Assembly: GCF_026210795.1 (NCBI RefSeq)
Contig: NC_089440.1
Coordinates: forward strand, 5,022,001 to 5,086,000
DNA: 64,000 bases
Direction of reading: 5' to 3'
Source of the DNA: Rhizophagus irregularis
Lineage: Eukaryota > Glomeromycota > Glomeromycetes > Glomerales > Glomeraceae
The notes under the pieces were generated by a model that had not been told where the DNA came from, did not search any database, and was given only the letters and a program-made list of their open reading frames with translations. Shown here in pieces: positions 1-11,367 of this stretch. Position 1 is the first letter of the stretch. Every line of letters begins with the position of its first letter. The translations under genes were made by a program, and so were the position numbers.

Positions 1-1509
1 TCATAAACTAATAACAAATGAAGAATTAAAAGAACGTTATATAAAATATGATTTATGTAAAGAATGTAAACAGCCTAAAAGTAATTCTTATTATGATTGT
101 CTACCATGTCTATATCAACATTTTCAACAAAATTTCAAAATTGGACAAGTGGAAATCATGACATTGATGAATTTATTCAAAAAGCACAATTAAACGCTAA
201 AAACAATCGGTCAGTTATAGAATGGATTGAATATGATAATTTTGAAGATATTGAATATTTAGCAAAAGGGGGATTTGGAACTACTTTTAAAGCAGTTTGG
301 AAAGATGGTCCTTGGACTCGGGAGAGAAATTATAGAAATAATAATGGTCAATTGATAAGAAATGGTAAAACAAAAGTTGCTTTAAAGTGCTTACATGACT
401 CACAAGGTATTACAGCAGATTTTTTAAAAGAAGTAAGATATTGATATTTTCTTATAAATCTTCATTAACCTTTATAAATATTAAACTAACTATAATTTTC
501 TTTTAAGGTTGAATCAAATATTTTAGTATATAGTACATATAGTACTGGTAAGGTAGTTCGTTGTTTTGGTATTACCAAAGATCCAAAAACAAATAATTTT
601 ATGATGGTGATGGAATTAAAAGATAGTAGTTTAAGACAATATTTAAATAACAATTTCATTTCAATGAATTGGGAGGAAAAGTTGTATCGCTTATTTTGTA
701 TTGCATCTGGTCTTAAAGATATTCATAATCAAGGATTAATTCATCATGATTTTCATTGTGGGAATATATTAAGCACTTTTCATAATGCTTGTATTACTGA
801 TTTGGGATTATGTCAACCAGCGAATGCTAAATCCTCTCAAAATAATAATAAAAAAATATATGGAGTGTTACCTTATGTAGCTCCAGAAGTTTTAAAAGGA
901 AAAGAATACACTCAAGCAAGTGATATTTATGGATACGGAATTATTGCATATGAAATTTGTACAGGTTTCCCTCCTTATTATGATATAGCTCATGATGAAT
1001 TCTTAGCTATGAAAATTTGTAATGGGTTGAGACCAAAATGTGATTATAAAATCCCTCAACTAATTGTTGACATAATTAATCAATGTTGGGATGCAGACCC
1101 TTTGAAACGACCTAATGCAGATGAAATAAAGGAGTTAATGTATAGTTTATATTGTGATATTAATTTAGAGAAAAGGGATTCTATAATTTATTGGCAAGTT
1201 AAAAAAGCAGATGAAATTAATAAAAAGTTATCTTCAACAGTTCAATTACCATTAACTTCTACAAATACACTCTCGTATACATCACATTCTCAAGCAATTT
1301 ATACAAGCAGACTTTTAGATTATAAAAACCTTCCAGAACCAAAAAATGTTGATAATAGTAACGGAATAGAATATTCAGGTAATTATATAAGTTTAATTTG
1401 TTTTATTAAAACATATTTTTGATTACAATATTTATTTCCTTTTATATATATAGAATCTATAAAAGTTGATTTTACCAAACTCAATATCAATTCCAAAGAT
1501 TGCGCTTAA
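1..1509 (+). CDS. Protein kinase-like protein, 5' partial, with a frameshift
   Basis: Fungal tyrosine-kinase-like family member whose first exon starts before the window. Exons are ..432, 508-1378 and 1454-1509; introns 433-507 (GTAAGA..AAG) and 1379-1453 (GTAATT..TAG). Visible motifs are a Cys-rich head (DLCKECKQP), the linker NWTSGN, the Gly loop KGGFGTTF, the beta-3 lysine in VALK, the catalytic loop HHDFHCGN (HRD Arg replaced by His, Asp kept), DLG in place of DFG, and VAPE. The tail continues after the second intron as ESIKVDFTKLN before TAA. The head (frame 2) and the kinase part (frame 1) are in different frames: relative to the paralogue at 4501, one base is missing in the A-run near 137-140. 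This is either a real inactivating indel or a homopolymer assembly error. Substrate unknown. Confidence 0.82.
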
Positions 1510-2539
1510 ATTCTTTATTTACATAGTTAATATTATGAACGTAATTAAATGAATATTAAAATGATGTAAAAGAAAAATTTTATTTATTATCAAATTTAAC
1601 CTTAAATTTTATATTTGTACTGTATTTAGTTTATATGTTTAAAAAATTATATTTATATATTTAAGGAAATACAGTATATTAACTTACTTCACAAACTGCT
1701 ATATATTCTACAGAAAGTTACAGTATATATTGATTTAAAATGTAAGAATCAATAAGAGGACGTGTTATTTGACTATTATAGTAACTATCCCGGCTTAAAA
1801 AGTAAATTATTTGATATAAATTGATAAATTCTTGTTTTCAATAAGACAATAACGACTGATAAATTGGATAATGACTTAGTTTATCGACCACAAGCACTAA
1901 TTCTTGAATTTTCTTCTTTAAAATCTAATCGCAAGAAACTAGTATTTAAACTGATAGATAACTGAAGGCTTATCATCATTAAATTCACGTATCCAACTAC
2001 TAATTGTAAAGCATTTTTTTAAAACTACTATTTATTAGACTTTCATCTATTAACGGGTGTAAAGGATAAACATCAATTTTACATTTTGTTAATTTTCATC
2101 AATAAATGGCAATTTTTGTATTAAATAATACAACTAAATGATGCAAAGATAGTTAGCACATTATAATACTAATTCTACACATAATTAATCAATTTTCTTG
2201 TAAATATTTATAATCAAATTTTTGGACGAGAACTTTTAATAATATTTATTATTACGCATCAAAGTATTGTCTAAATCTGAGATTCTATATTTTAGTGACG
2301 TCAAATCCGAACTATTATCATTATTAATTCTTAAATCGAATTAAGCGTTTCTTGTGATTAAATTTCAAACAAATCGTTTGGCATATTTCTTCTAAAAACG
2401 TTGTTCTTTTTAATCCTTTATTAAATAATTTTTATTTCCAATTCTTCTCATAATTTTTTTTTCTTTTTAATTAGTAACGCATTTTATTAATCATTTAAAT
2501 CAAAAATAGATTACATAATTAATACGTAGGTAGATTTTT
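1510..2539. other. AT-rich intergenic stretch
   Basis: No supported gene, RNA or repeat is seen here; it is the 3' flank of the kinase gene and grades into the decayed minus-strand ORF that follows. Confidence 0.5.
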
Positions 2540-3850
2540 ATTTTATATGAACGTTCCAATGCTCGTTTGTCGCTTTGAAAATTTATTTCTATTGCTAATG
2601 AAGAATAAAGATTTATTCCAATCATTAACATATTTTATGATTCTTATTACCTCAACATATTCTTCGTTACTGACGTTCATCTAATCTACGACTTTTATTT
2701 CCAAATTTATAAAATTAAAAATCAATGCTTCTACTTTCTCGGATGTTTTAATAGTATTATTTTCTATTGACAGTTCACAAATAATACCGTGTAGCATACT
2801 ACTAATCGTGTCCTTCAAATTTCATTATCGCTTGCTTCTAAATTATCTCTGATTAACTATATAATTAAATATTTACTTTCTCTTTTACCTCCTACTTTTT
2901 CTTTAATTTGTTTGTGTTCAACGATTAAATATTTTTTCTTTCTTTCCAAACAATCAAGATCGTCTCTTTCTATTAAACTATTTTTTAAAATATCTAATAA
3001 TTTCATTATTACCTACTACCAAATTATCTATTGCCTCTATTCTTGCATTATACACTTCGTCTACTTTCTCCTCTAACGACATGTTCATTACTAAATCGTT
3101 TTTAGCTCTAATATTTCTTAACGTTTCAAAAGGTTTGATCACGTGGCCTTCCGCTCGTTTTTTAATAACTCTACTGACACTATTATTAAAATATTTTAAA
3201 CACATTTCATCATTTGAACCCTTCTTTTTAATGCTCTTAATATTTTTTCTCGCAACCTTTACATTTAACTAATCTTGAAGATTCGTCTTCATTATTAAAA
3301 AGGTGATTCCAGAATCAAGTGATATCCTATTCTTTACTTTCTTATCAATGCAAAAATTAATAATATTATTTTCAGTTCAAGTAATTATATCATCTTCTTA
3401 TTTTCATCAAAAAGTCGCATATCAATTCTATCTTTGAAAAAATTTTTAATAACCTTTAGATATCTGATATCTGCTGTCCTGTAACGTGACTTTTTCTTCT
3501 AAACTTCGGAATCTTTCCTTTAATACTTTTACCATTCCCATACAAAAATGTTTCTATTTCATTAGTCTTAATTGATCCGCCTCTAATAATTGTTCTAAAA
3601 ATAAGACTTCTTTATTACTACAAGAAATTCGTGCCCTGTAATAATCTTTCTTCGACAAAATTATTTGTCTTATTTCAATATGACTACCATTATCTTGTTC
3701 TTTACTTTGTGATCACATATATAAATTCCTTCGTTACTCAAAATCTTAAGAGCGTCAGCGATGTAATTATTACGATTTAGTCTAATCATTTCACCATTGT
3801 CCCCAAACACTCTGTAATCCAATATTCCTTCATCTCATAATTCCTGATTC
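2540..3850 (-). pseudogene. Decayed minus-strand protein-coding remnant, unknown family
   Basis: Reading the minus strand from about 3850 downward gives several blocks of protein-like sequence separated by stops and frame changes: a block containing DYRVFGDNGEMIR and NYIADALKILSNEG, a block with KKDYYRARISCSN followed by LEQLLEADQLRL, and the longest open block, 2978-3205, containing SLEEKVDEVYNARIEAIDNL. The blocks are collinear, rich in charged residues and partly coiled-coil-like. No single ORF joins them and no family is recognised. Best read as an old pseudogene; a low-complexity accident is less likely because three separate blocks look coherent. Confidence 0.4.
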
Positions 3851-4369
3851 AAATAATTATAATATTAAAGGACAAAACTAACATTATTAGAAAGCCACAT
3901 TGTTTTCTTTATTAAAAAAAATTATTATTTAAAATCTTTCTTATTTGACCAAATTAGTAACAAAATTTTCCTTCACAGCCAAAAAGGTTAATGTTCTAAA
4001 AACCTCTTTTTTGAATAATTACCGCGCGTTTGGGAAGTTATGATCGTCATGATCTCATTCATTGTCGTTCTTTTCACCTTAAAATGGTTTAGTACATATT
4101 TTAATAATTTTTGATCATCATCACACATTTTTATAGGTTTACGCCTTGCATGTTTTGTGGCATCCTTTTATTATGGGCCTGACTTTTAATGATCATGTTT
4201 TTTCATTAACGATGTGGCTTTTGAGGCTTATTTGCAATAGATTCCCTTTATGAGATAAAGCCTGCATATTCGCATACGCCAAAATATATGAAAGGCGTAT
4301 CCATTGTGCCTCTGTGGCTATTAATCTTGTTTTCATAACATCATTGCTGTGCGATGTGTAAACTTACCT

Positions 4370-4377
4370 TATAAAAG
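4370..4377 (+). promoter_or_regulatory. TATA-like box (TATAAAAG)
   Basis: TATAAAAG lies 124 bases upstream of the ATG at 4501, a plausible core-promoter spacing if the 5' leader is about 90 nt. Its assignment is by motif only. Confidence 0.4.
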
Positions 4378-4425
4378 GTCGTGGTAATTATAAGTTTTTC
4401 TCTTTAAAACAAAACAAGATTCTTC

Positions 4426-4447
4426 TTTTTTTTTTAAAAAAAAAAAA
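4426..4447. promoter_or_regulatory. T10A12 homopolymer switch upstream of ATG
   Basis: Ten T followed by twelve A. The same T-run/A-run switch occurs just before the ATGs at 6518 (6492-6513) and 25351 (25282-25298 and 25311-25328), so it may be a nucleosome-excluding or 5' leader element. Function is inferred. Confidence 0.3.
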
Positions 4448-4500
4448 TACTGTAAATCAATAACATTGACATTCTTAATTCAATAAATCATTCGTTCAAT

Positions 4501-5855
4501 ATGGAAGAAATTAAGCTCAACAATGATGTAATTGAACAAATAAAAGGTTTTAACCATCAAAAGTTAACCAAAGAACAAGAATCGTTAATTGATAAATTAA
4601 TATTAAACGAAAAATTAAAAGAATGTTATAAAAAATGTGATTTATGTAAAGAATGTAAACAACCTAATACTGATATTGATTGGTGTTATTCTTGTAATTC
4701 TAAAAATTTTCAAAAAAATTTTATAAATTGGACTAGTGGAAATAATGATATTGATAAATTTATTCAAAAAAATCAACTTTTAGCTAAAAATAGAGATGAA
4801 GTAATACAATGGATTGAATATGATAAATTTGAAAATATTGAAAATCTATCCAAGGGAGGATTTGGGACTATTTATAAAGCAATTTGGAAAAATCAAAATA
4901 AGGATTATCCTGTTGCTTTAAAATGTTTTTATAATTCACAAGATATGACAGCTGAACTCTTAAGAGAAGTAAGTTAATCTTATAATATTAATCTTTTTTT
5001 TTGTACAATAAAATGTTAATTAAATATTTTATAAATTTTTATTTTAGGTTGAATCTCATGTTTTATTGAATCGTTCGACTTATATAGTTCATTGCTATGG
5101 TCTTACTAAAAATTCAAAATCAGATGACTTTATGATGGTATTGGAATATGCAGAAAATGGTAGTTTAAGACAATACCTAAATAATAATTTTAATTCATTG
5201 AAATGGAATCAAAAATTGCAAAATTTATTAAGTATTGCATGTGGTCTTAAAGCAATTCATAATATTGGATTAATTCATAATAATCTTCATTGTAGCAACA
5301 TATTAAGTCATTTACATAAACTTACAATTGCAGATTTAGGATTATGTCAACCAGCAAATGTAAAATCTCAAAATGATAATATAAAAATACATAGAGTTTT
5401 ACCATATGTAGCTCCTGAAGTTTTAAGAGGAGAAGAATATACTAAAGCAAGTGATATTTATAGTTTTGGAATTATTGCTCATGAAATCTGTACAGGAATG
5501 ACTCCTTATAACGATATGGCCAATGATGAATTTTTAGATATAAAAATTTGTCAAGGATTGAGACCGAAATCTAATTATAAAATTCCTCAACTAATTTTTG
5601 ATATTATTAATCAATGTTGGGATGCAGAACCTTTAAAACGACCTAATGCAGTTGAATTAGAACATTTATTAAATGAATTATACCTTAAAATACAACAACA
5701 AAATTCAGATCTTAATGAACAAATTAAAGAAGCAAATGAAATTAATTTAAATCAATATCGTCTTAATGTCAATGACATTGAAACGGAATATTCAGGTACC
5801 CTTTGAACTTTTTACATTTATCGTAAATCAATCTGAAAATATTTCAGAATTGTAA
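4501..5855 (+). CDS. Kinase-like protein, predicted pseudokinase
   Basis: Exons 4501-4968, 5048-5795 and 5848-5855 give 407 residues. Without the last splice the ORF would stop at 5806; I prefer the spliced form because the first paralogue splices at the same place. The head has C49-x2-C52 and C62-x2-C65, a zinc-ribbon-like pair, then NWTSGN. The kinase fold follows with the Gly loop KGGFGTIY (about 118-125), beta-3 Lys141 in VALK, DLG near 252 and VAPEVL. The catalytic HRD is HNN (residues 233-235), so the base Asp is Asn, while the downstream Asn of the loop (CSN) is kept. Phosphotransfer should be lost or very weak; a scaffold or signalling role is inferred. It is a tandem paralogue of the gene at 1-1509, same strand, 3 kb apart. 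Confidence 0.88.
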
Positions 5856-6317
5856 AATTTTTAGAAATTATTTTTTGTTGTATATCTACCTTTTTTTTTT
5901 ATTCATTTTTATATATATATATAATATTGTATTTTTATTTTAAAATTTTTAAAATAAAGTTTTATGATTATTCTTAGGTGAATTAAAAATATTCATAAAT
6001 ATAATGACTTAAGTCACTTAACATTTTAATTATATCCTGTAAACTTTCGGTAACGTTGTATTAATCAAAGTATTAGAACACTGTGCTAATAAAGAAATTA
6101 TTCGTAAGGGCCTGTACATTTACGAGTATACCATTTAGTATTCATGTAGAATGAATAAGCACGAAAAATATTTGTTCTTTTTGTTTTTGGCTTCACTCTC
6201 CTCGCTTCAGAGATCAAGTGTTCATAATAGGTTTATTAATTTATCTAAGATGAAAGAGATTAGCGTGTAATTGCAGATCTTACTGCGGCTCGCTTTGAAA
6301 AAAAAAGAAAATTTAAG
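5856..6317. other. Intergenic, AT-rich
   Basis: 3' flank of the kinase-like gene, with AATAAA-like words near 5953 and 6089. No gene or repeat is supported. Confidence 0.5.
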
Positions 6318-6400
6318 TCCGGCAAGCCAGATTTGAACTAGCGACCTAGAGATAACAGTTGCACTACAGTCTCCCGCTCTACCAACTGAGCTATTGCCGG
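6318..6400 (-). tRNA. tRNA-Tyr: tRNA-Tyr (anticodon GTA) with 10-nt intron
   Basis: On the minus strand the acceptor CCGGCAA pairs perfectly with TTGCCGG and the discriminator is A. The D arm is GCTC..GAGC with loop AGTTGGTA. The anticodon stem GGAGA/TCTCT encloses CTGTAG..A, and the T arm is GCTAG/CTGGC with loop TTCAAAT. The anticodon GTA is followed by G37 and a 10-nt intron (6354-6363, TGCAACTGTT) at the canonical 37/38 site. Mature length is 73 nt before CCA. Nuclear tRNA-Tyr genes usually carry an intron here, which fits. Confidence 0.95.
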
Positions 6401-6517
6401 TTATTACTTGCATAATTAAATAATTGTTAACCTATAAATTCTATTAATAAATAAAATTCCGGTGGCTTAGTTAATCGTCCATCTTAACTGATTTTTTTTT
6501 TTAAAAAAAAAAACAAA

Positions 6518-7840
6518 ATGCGCATAATATCGATTACTTTTGCAAGACGAGTGTCAATTCCTACCTCCGTATATACCAAGAGTTCAATACTTTGTTCACT
6601 TTGTTATAACCATAAAAGAACTTATCACTCTACACCTACACTATTCAATAAGGACAATAAGGACAAAACAACAACAACACCACCTCCTTCTAAAGAAGAA
6701 AAGGAAAAAGTTGATGATACTACTCAACCAGAAGCCCCAAAAGCTCCCAGTAGAATTCGTCGTCCTAAATATAAGATATGGCTAGTTAACGAAGGAAAGA
6801 ATTTTACTGATTCTTATGATAGACCAAACTATCTCGGTTCGAACATAGTGAGTTTTTTTTTTATAACTATATATTTATTTTTTAATGAATTTTAAATAAT
6901 CACTCATTTTATCAAATGTTTTAGTAGCCTTTCCCTATGAATCCTTTCTTTAAACCTCAGCCCCCATTAAGCGATAGTACTAAAGAAGAAATATGGTTGA
7001 AATTTACACAGGAAGGACAAACTCCGCGTAAAATCGGTACTGATTATGGAGTTTCATTAAAAAGAGTTGAAGCAATTTTAAAGTTAAAAAAGTTAGAAAA
7101 GGATATGGGCAAGAAAGTATGTTTATTTAATTATAATTTTCCATTATCGGTTCTTAACGGGGTTATCATAATTGTCGATGATGTCAAAAAATAAAAAAAA
7201 ATAACGATTAGTCTTGAAGACACTAAAATATGGTTATAAATTGCCAAATAATTACTGAGAAAATAATAACATATATAACATATCAATGAATTTAATAGAT
7301 ATTATTAATTGATGATTAATTCTTATGTATTTTTTTTTTTCTTTTTCCTGAAAAAAGGGCATCACTTTACAAAAAAATTTAAGCGAAAATATTGAAAAAA
7401 TGTTGGGTGCACGTTCTTTTTGTGCTGAGCCTTTAACGGATACATTACCCAAAGTTGGAGTACCAAATTTTGAAACAGTTGACGAAAATCAAGATTTTTC
7501 GCCGGAGGTAACTTAAATTCATGAATTAATTTGTTCTGTTTTATTAAATTATCTAACATGTCGGATATACTTTATGATCTAGGATGCGGCTAAAATATTA
7601 CGTCGTCCAACTTTAGCTAAAATACAGGAAAAAGAACATCAGGAAGAATTACTTAAACCCTTTAGTTTAGAAGAAAATTCAACAAAAGATGAACAAATTA
7701 TGACTTTAGTTGGACGTGATGAAAAAGAAACAAATCAAAGATTTCAGTTTAAATTTAAAACTGTAGGAAAAGAACAAAACGTTATTCTTCGAGATCGAGA
7801 TGGTTCGTTGTACAAAATTGAAAAAGAACTAATAAGATAA
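6518..7840 (+). CDS. bot1: Bot1/mS45-like mitochondrial small-subunit ribosomal protein
   Basis: Four exons (6518-6847, 6928-7116, 7358-7507, 7583-7840) give 308 residues. The N terminus is basic and Ser/Thr-rich with the look of a mitochondrial targeting sequence. A Pro/Lys-rich linker follows. The conserved core begins at the second exon with PFPMNPFFKPQPPLSDS and runs through a helix-turn-helix-like stretch (TPRKIGTDYGVSLKRVEAI) to KLEKDMGKK. This core matches what I recall of the fungal 'eukaryotic mitochondrial regulator protein' family, S. pombe Bot1, a mitoribosome small-subunit protein (mS45). The first intron uses the second AG of TTAGTAG (ends 6927), because splicing at the first AG would put a stop in frame. 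It is convergent with the purine nucleoside phosphorylase gene, 195 bases away. Confidence 0.75.
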
Positions 7841-8035
7841 CAATTAATAAATTATTATTATTAAAATTTGAAAAACAATAGCAAAATTATTTATTGGTTA
7901 ATGTACAAATAATAATAACGTCTCTGCATCAATTTTTTGAATAATTATTTATTTAAACATATTTACACGTTTTACAGTAACTGATTACAATGATTACAAG
8001 AACATTCATAGTAGTACATAAACATATATGATTTA

Positions 8036-9136
8036 TTAAATTAATCCAACAATTGTTTTGACCAAGTTCTGCATGTCGTGAGCTCTGGCCTTACTAACTT
8101 CTAATACTTCCTCATGCTTTGGTGGTGGTTCTTCAGGTTCTTCAATAACACTCGCTGAAGGGTCTGCACTTTTGTCTTTTCTCAATGCAACCATGTTGGT
8201 CACGAGACTAAGTCCCAATACACGAATCCCACTATGTCTCGCTACGATTACTTCTGGTACAGTAGACATTCCAACAATATCCCCACCAATCGTCCTCAGG
8301 AATCGAGCTTCAGCTTTGGTCTCATATGAAGGTCCACCAACAAAACAATATATAGCTTCCTTCAAAGTTCCCTCATCAAATTTAAGAGATGATGCTGCTT
8401 TAAAAGCTAGAACCCGAAGGTCATAATCATACACGTCTGTCATGGGTGGAAACCGCGGTCCAAACATGCCAAGATTCGGCCCAAATAATGGGTTATTACC
8501 TGCTAGACCAGGAAGAGATATATGGTCAGTAAGTACTGCCACTTTTCCAACCCGAAAATCTTTATTGAGCGCACCAGACGCGTTGGTAACTGTTTTTTGA
8601 GAAATCAGCAAAAAATAATTTCATCAATAATAAAAAATAATAATTTGGTAACATGTCCATCTATATTAACCCTATCCATCACTTACCAATTAAAACTTCA
8701 ACACCTAAAAGTTTAAATATCCGAACGGGTAATGTGACTTGTTTGAGAGAGTGTCCCTCATAGAAATGATATCTTCCAACCATGCAAACCGTTGGAGTTT
8801 GATTCTTTCCAAGTAAACCAAATACTAGTTTACTCACATGGCCTTGAACTGTGAAGAATTGATAGAGCTAGGCATTTTATATCGTGCATTCAATAGTTCA
8901 CATTCTTTAAAAGAATTCTACTTATGCTTCTAACCTGTACTAGTAACGAAACCAGGTATGTCTTCATACTTAAACTCAACCTTTTTGCACTTTGTCTCAT
9001 CAATAGTATCAGCCAAACCTCCAAGTCCAGAACCACATATAATAGCTACTTTAGGCTGCGAAAGTTCAGCTGGTAACCGTTCTTTAATATAATTATATGT
9101 GACGTAAAACTCACTATCCGCAACATCTTGAGGCAT
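8036..9136 (-). CDS. PNP1: Purine nucleoside phosphorylase
   Basis: Cytosolic phosphorolysis of inosine or guanosine to base plus ribose-1-phosphate (purine salvage). Exons on the minus strand are 9136-8935, 8848-8687 and 8589-8036, both introns in phase 1, for 305 residues. Family motifs appear in order: phosphate-binding GSGLGGL, HFYEGH, VTNASGALN, the purine-site segment GGPSYETKAE and GMSTVPEVIVARH, and the base-contacting Asn in SLVTN. The C-terminal region carries a Pro/Glu-rich insertion (EEPEEPPPKHEE) before the final helix; otherwise the length is normal for trimeric PNP. It is divergent from Arp3 with 188 bases between start codons. Confidence 0.95.
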
Positions 9137-9324
9137 TATTTAACTTTAATGACACGAAATTTGAAATTAATCATTTTTTTATCTCTGATGATCTGCATTA
9201 TTGTTACACTTGTCAGTCACTAAATCTATATTTAAATTTTTTTGATCCGTTTTTAACGAGCAAAGTTCTTTGGTCAGGTAATTTGTTAAATATAATTTAA
9301 TAGGACTGTTCAGTTATAGTAACC
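9137..9324. promoter_or_regulatory. Shared divergent promoter of PNP and Arp3
   Basis: Only 188 bases separate the two ATGs, so the upstream control sequences of both genes must lie here. No clear TATA box is seen; assignment is by position. Confidence 0.45.
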
Positions 9325-11042
9325 ATGTCGAGACTTCCGCCAGTAATTATGGACAATGGGACTGGGTTAGTGCTAAATAATATATATTTTTGATTTTTAT
9401 TAATTTCCTAACCTAACCAGTGAAAATTTTATTTAAAACAGGTACACAAAGTTAGGTTTCGCGGGCAATAATATACCATCATTTGTCTTTCCTACTGTCA
9501 TTGCAACGCGCGATTCTGCAGGAACAGGCACTTCCGGTCCTGCTATGCCTTCAAAGCCTTCAAATCTTTTAGCCTCTAAACGTGGTATCGAGGATTTAGA
9601 TTTTTTCATTGGATATGAAGCGCTTGCAAATTCAAAAACTTATGGTTTGCATTATCCAATTCGACATGGTCAAATCGATAACTGGGATCAAATGGAACGA
9701 TTTTGGGAACAGAGTATTTTCAAATATTTAAGGTGTGAACCAGAAGATCATTATTTCCTAATGGTAAGTTAATCAATTTGAAATTTTAATAACTAGTTGA
9801 TTTATTAATATTCTGTATTCAAATTGTATAGACAGAACCTCCACTTAATGCTCCAGAAAATCGTGAACAGACTGCCGAAATTATGTTCGAATCGTTCAAT
9901 ATTCAAGGGCTATATATTGCTGTACAAGCTGTACTAGCTTTGGCTGCCAGTTGGACTTCTAACAAAGTTTCTGGTCAAGTTTTAACCGGAACAGTTATTG
10001 ACAGTGGTGATGGTGTTACTCACGTAATTCCTGTGGTAAGTTTTTTTTTGTGTCCATAATATATAGTTTAATTAGTTACTAAGTCCAACATTATTTTTAA
10101 GGCCGAAGGGTATGTTGTCGGATCATCTATTAAACATATCCCAATTGCTGGTCGTGATATTACGTATTTTGTTCAACAACTTCTTCGTGATCGAAATGAA
10201 ACTTCAATTCCTCCAGAAGATTCTTTGAAAGTGGCTGAACGTATAAAAGAACAATTTTCATATGTATGTCCAGATATTGTTAAGGAATTCAAAAAATATG
10301 ATCAGGAAGGAGATAAATATTTCGAAAAATATCAAGGAATACATAGTGTGACTGGCCAGGTTTGTTGCGATCTTTTAACTAATATTTCAAATTGTTCCAT
10401 ATATTCTTACAAATTTTAAATTTTTTTTATTAGCCTTATGAAGTTGATGTTGGTTTTGAACGTTTCCTAGGGCCTGAAATATTTTTCAATCCAGAAATAG
10501 CATCATCTGATTTCTTGACACCACTTCCTGAAGTTGTTGATAATGTTATTCAAAGTTGTCCAATCGATGTTAGACGTGGTTTATACAAGGTTCGTATCTC
10601 AAAATTTCCTCCTTATACTAAAAGTTCTATCTAAGTAAAATTTTCTTTCCGTTGTTGTAGAATATTGTACTTTCGGGTGGATCTACCATGTTTAAGGATT
10701 TTGGTAAACGCCTTCAAAGAGACATAAAGCGTACAACTGATGCTCGTGTTAAGAGAAGCGAGACATTAAGTGGTGGCACACTGAAGTCCACACCAATAGA
10801 AGTAAATGTCATATCGCACAAGAAACAACGTTATGCAGTCTGGTTCGGTGGTTCTATGCTAGGATCAACGGTACGTTTTTCTAAAACTTTGTATTTTGTA
10901 TAAAATATCAAATAATTAAATTTATATATATTTTTTTTCATGATAGCCTGATTTCTATCGGTATTGTCACACAAAAGCAGAATACGAAGAACATGGACCA
11001 AGTATTTGTAGACATAATTATGTATTTGGATCCATGAGTTAA
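9325..11042 (+). CDS. arp3: Actin-related protein 3 (Arp2/3 complex subunit)
   Basis: Nucleates branched actin filaments with Arp2 and ARPC1-5. Seven exons (9325-9365, 9442-9763, 9832-10035, 10102-10359, 10434-10589, 10661-10870, 10947-11042) give 428 residues, normal for Arp3. The actin fold is clear: [16 protein letters not shown] (ATP phosphate loop 1), [37 protein letters not shown] (loop 2) and [11 protein letters not shown]. The Arp3-specific segment [20 protein letters not shown] and the C terminus with [18 protein letters not shown] separate it from Arp2 and from actin. The first intron interrupts the TGGY codons of the phosphate loop region, as is common in fungal actin-family genes. 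Convergent with the eL19 gene. Confidence 0.97.
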
Positions 11043-11367
11043 AAAAAGATAGATAAAAATTATTATTATCTATATTTTGCGACGCCTATGTTATATCCGA
11101 ATCATAAACTAAATTTCATTTAAATTACTTGTAATTTTTATTATTTAATCTCGATATAAAATAAAAAAAAACCAATATTTAATCGAATTTTTTTTTTATT
11201 TTTATATTTGATTCCTTGGATAAACTAGAAGGTTAATTCTGGATAACTAATGGCTACTGAATTACAAAAAAAAATTGATCCTTGAAAGAATCTCTACACT
11301 CATGGAATTATTCCGATAAATCAATACATTTTACTAAATATACGGTACATCAAAAAAAAATTTTTTT
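11043..11367. other. Convergent 3' intergenic spacer (Arp3 / eL19)
   Basis: Shared 3' flank of two convergent genes, AT-rich, with AATAAA-like words; it must contain both polyadenylation regions. No other feature is visible. Confidence 0.5.

Larger units (their letters stand above)
3851..4500. other. Upstream region of second kinase gene
   Basis: No gene seen. The stretch holds the 5' flank of the kinase gene at 4501, including a TATA-like octamer and a T10A12 tract, both listed separately. Confidence 0.5.

Noticed and set aside
2978-3205. 75-residue open frame on the minus strand as a stand-alone gene
   Set aside because: It is the longest block of a larger decayed reading region; neighbouring blocks in other frames continue the same protein-like sequence.
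6222-6413. 63-residue minus-strand ORF
   Set aside because: It overlaps the tRNA-Tyr gene and is a chance translation of it.
8172-8426. Plus-strand ORF
   Set aside because: Antisense shadow of purine nucleoside phosphorylase exon 3.
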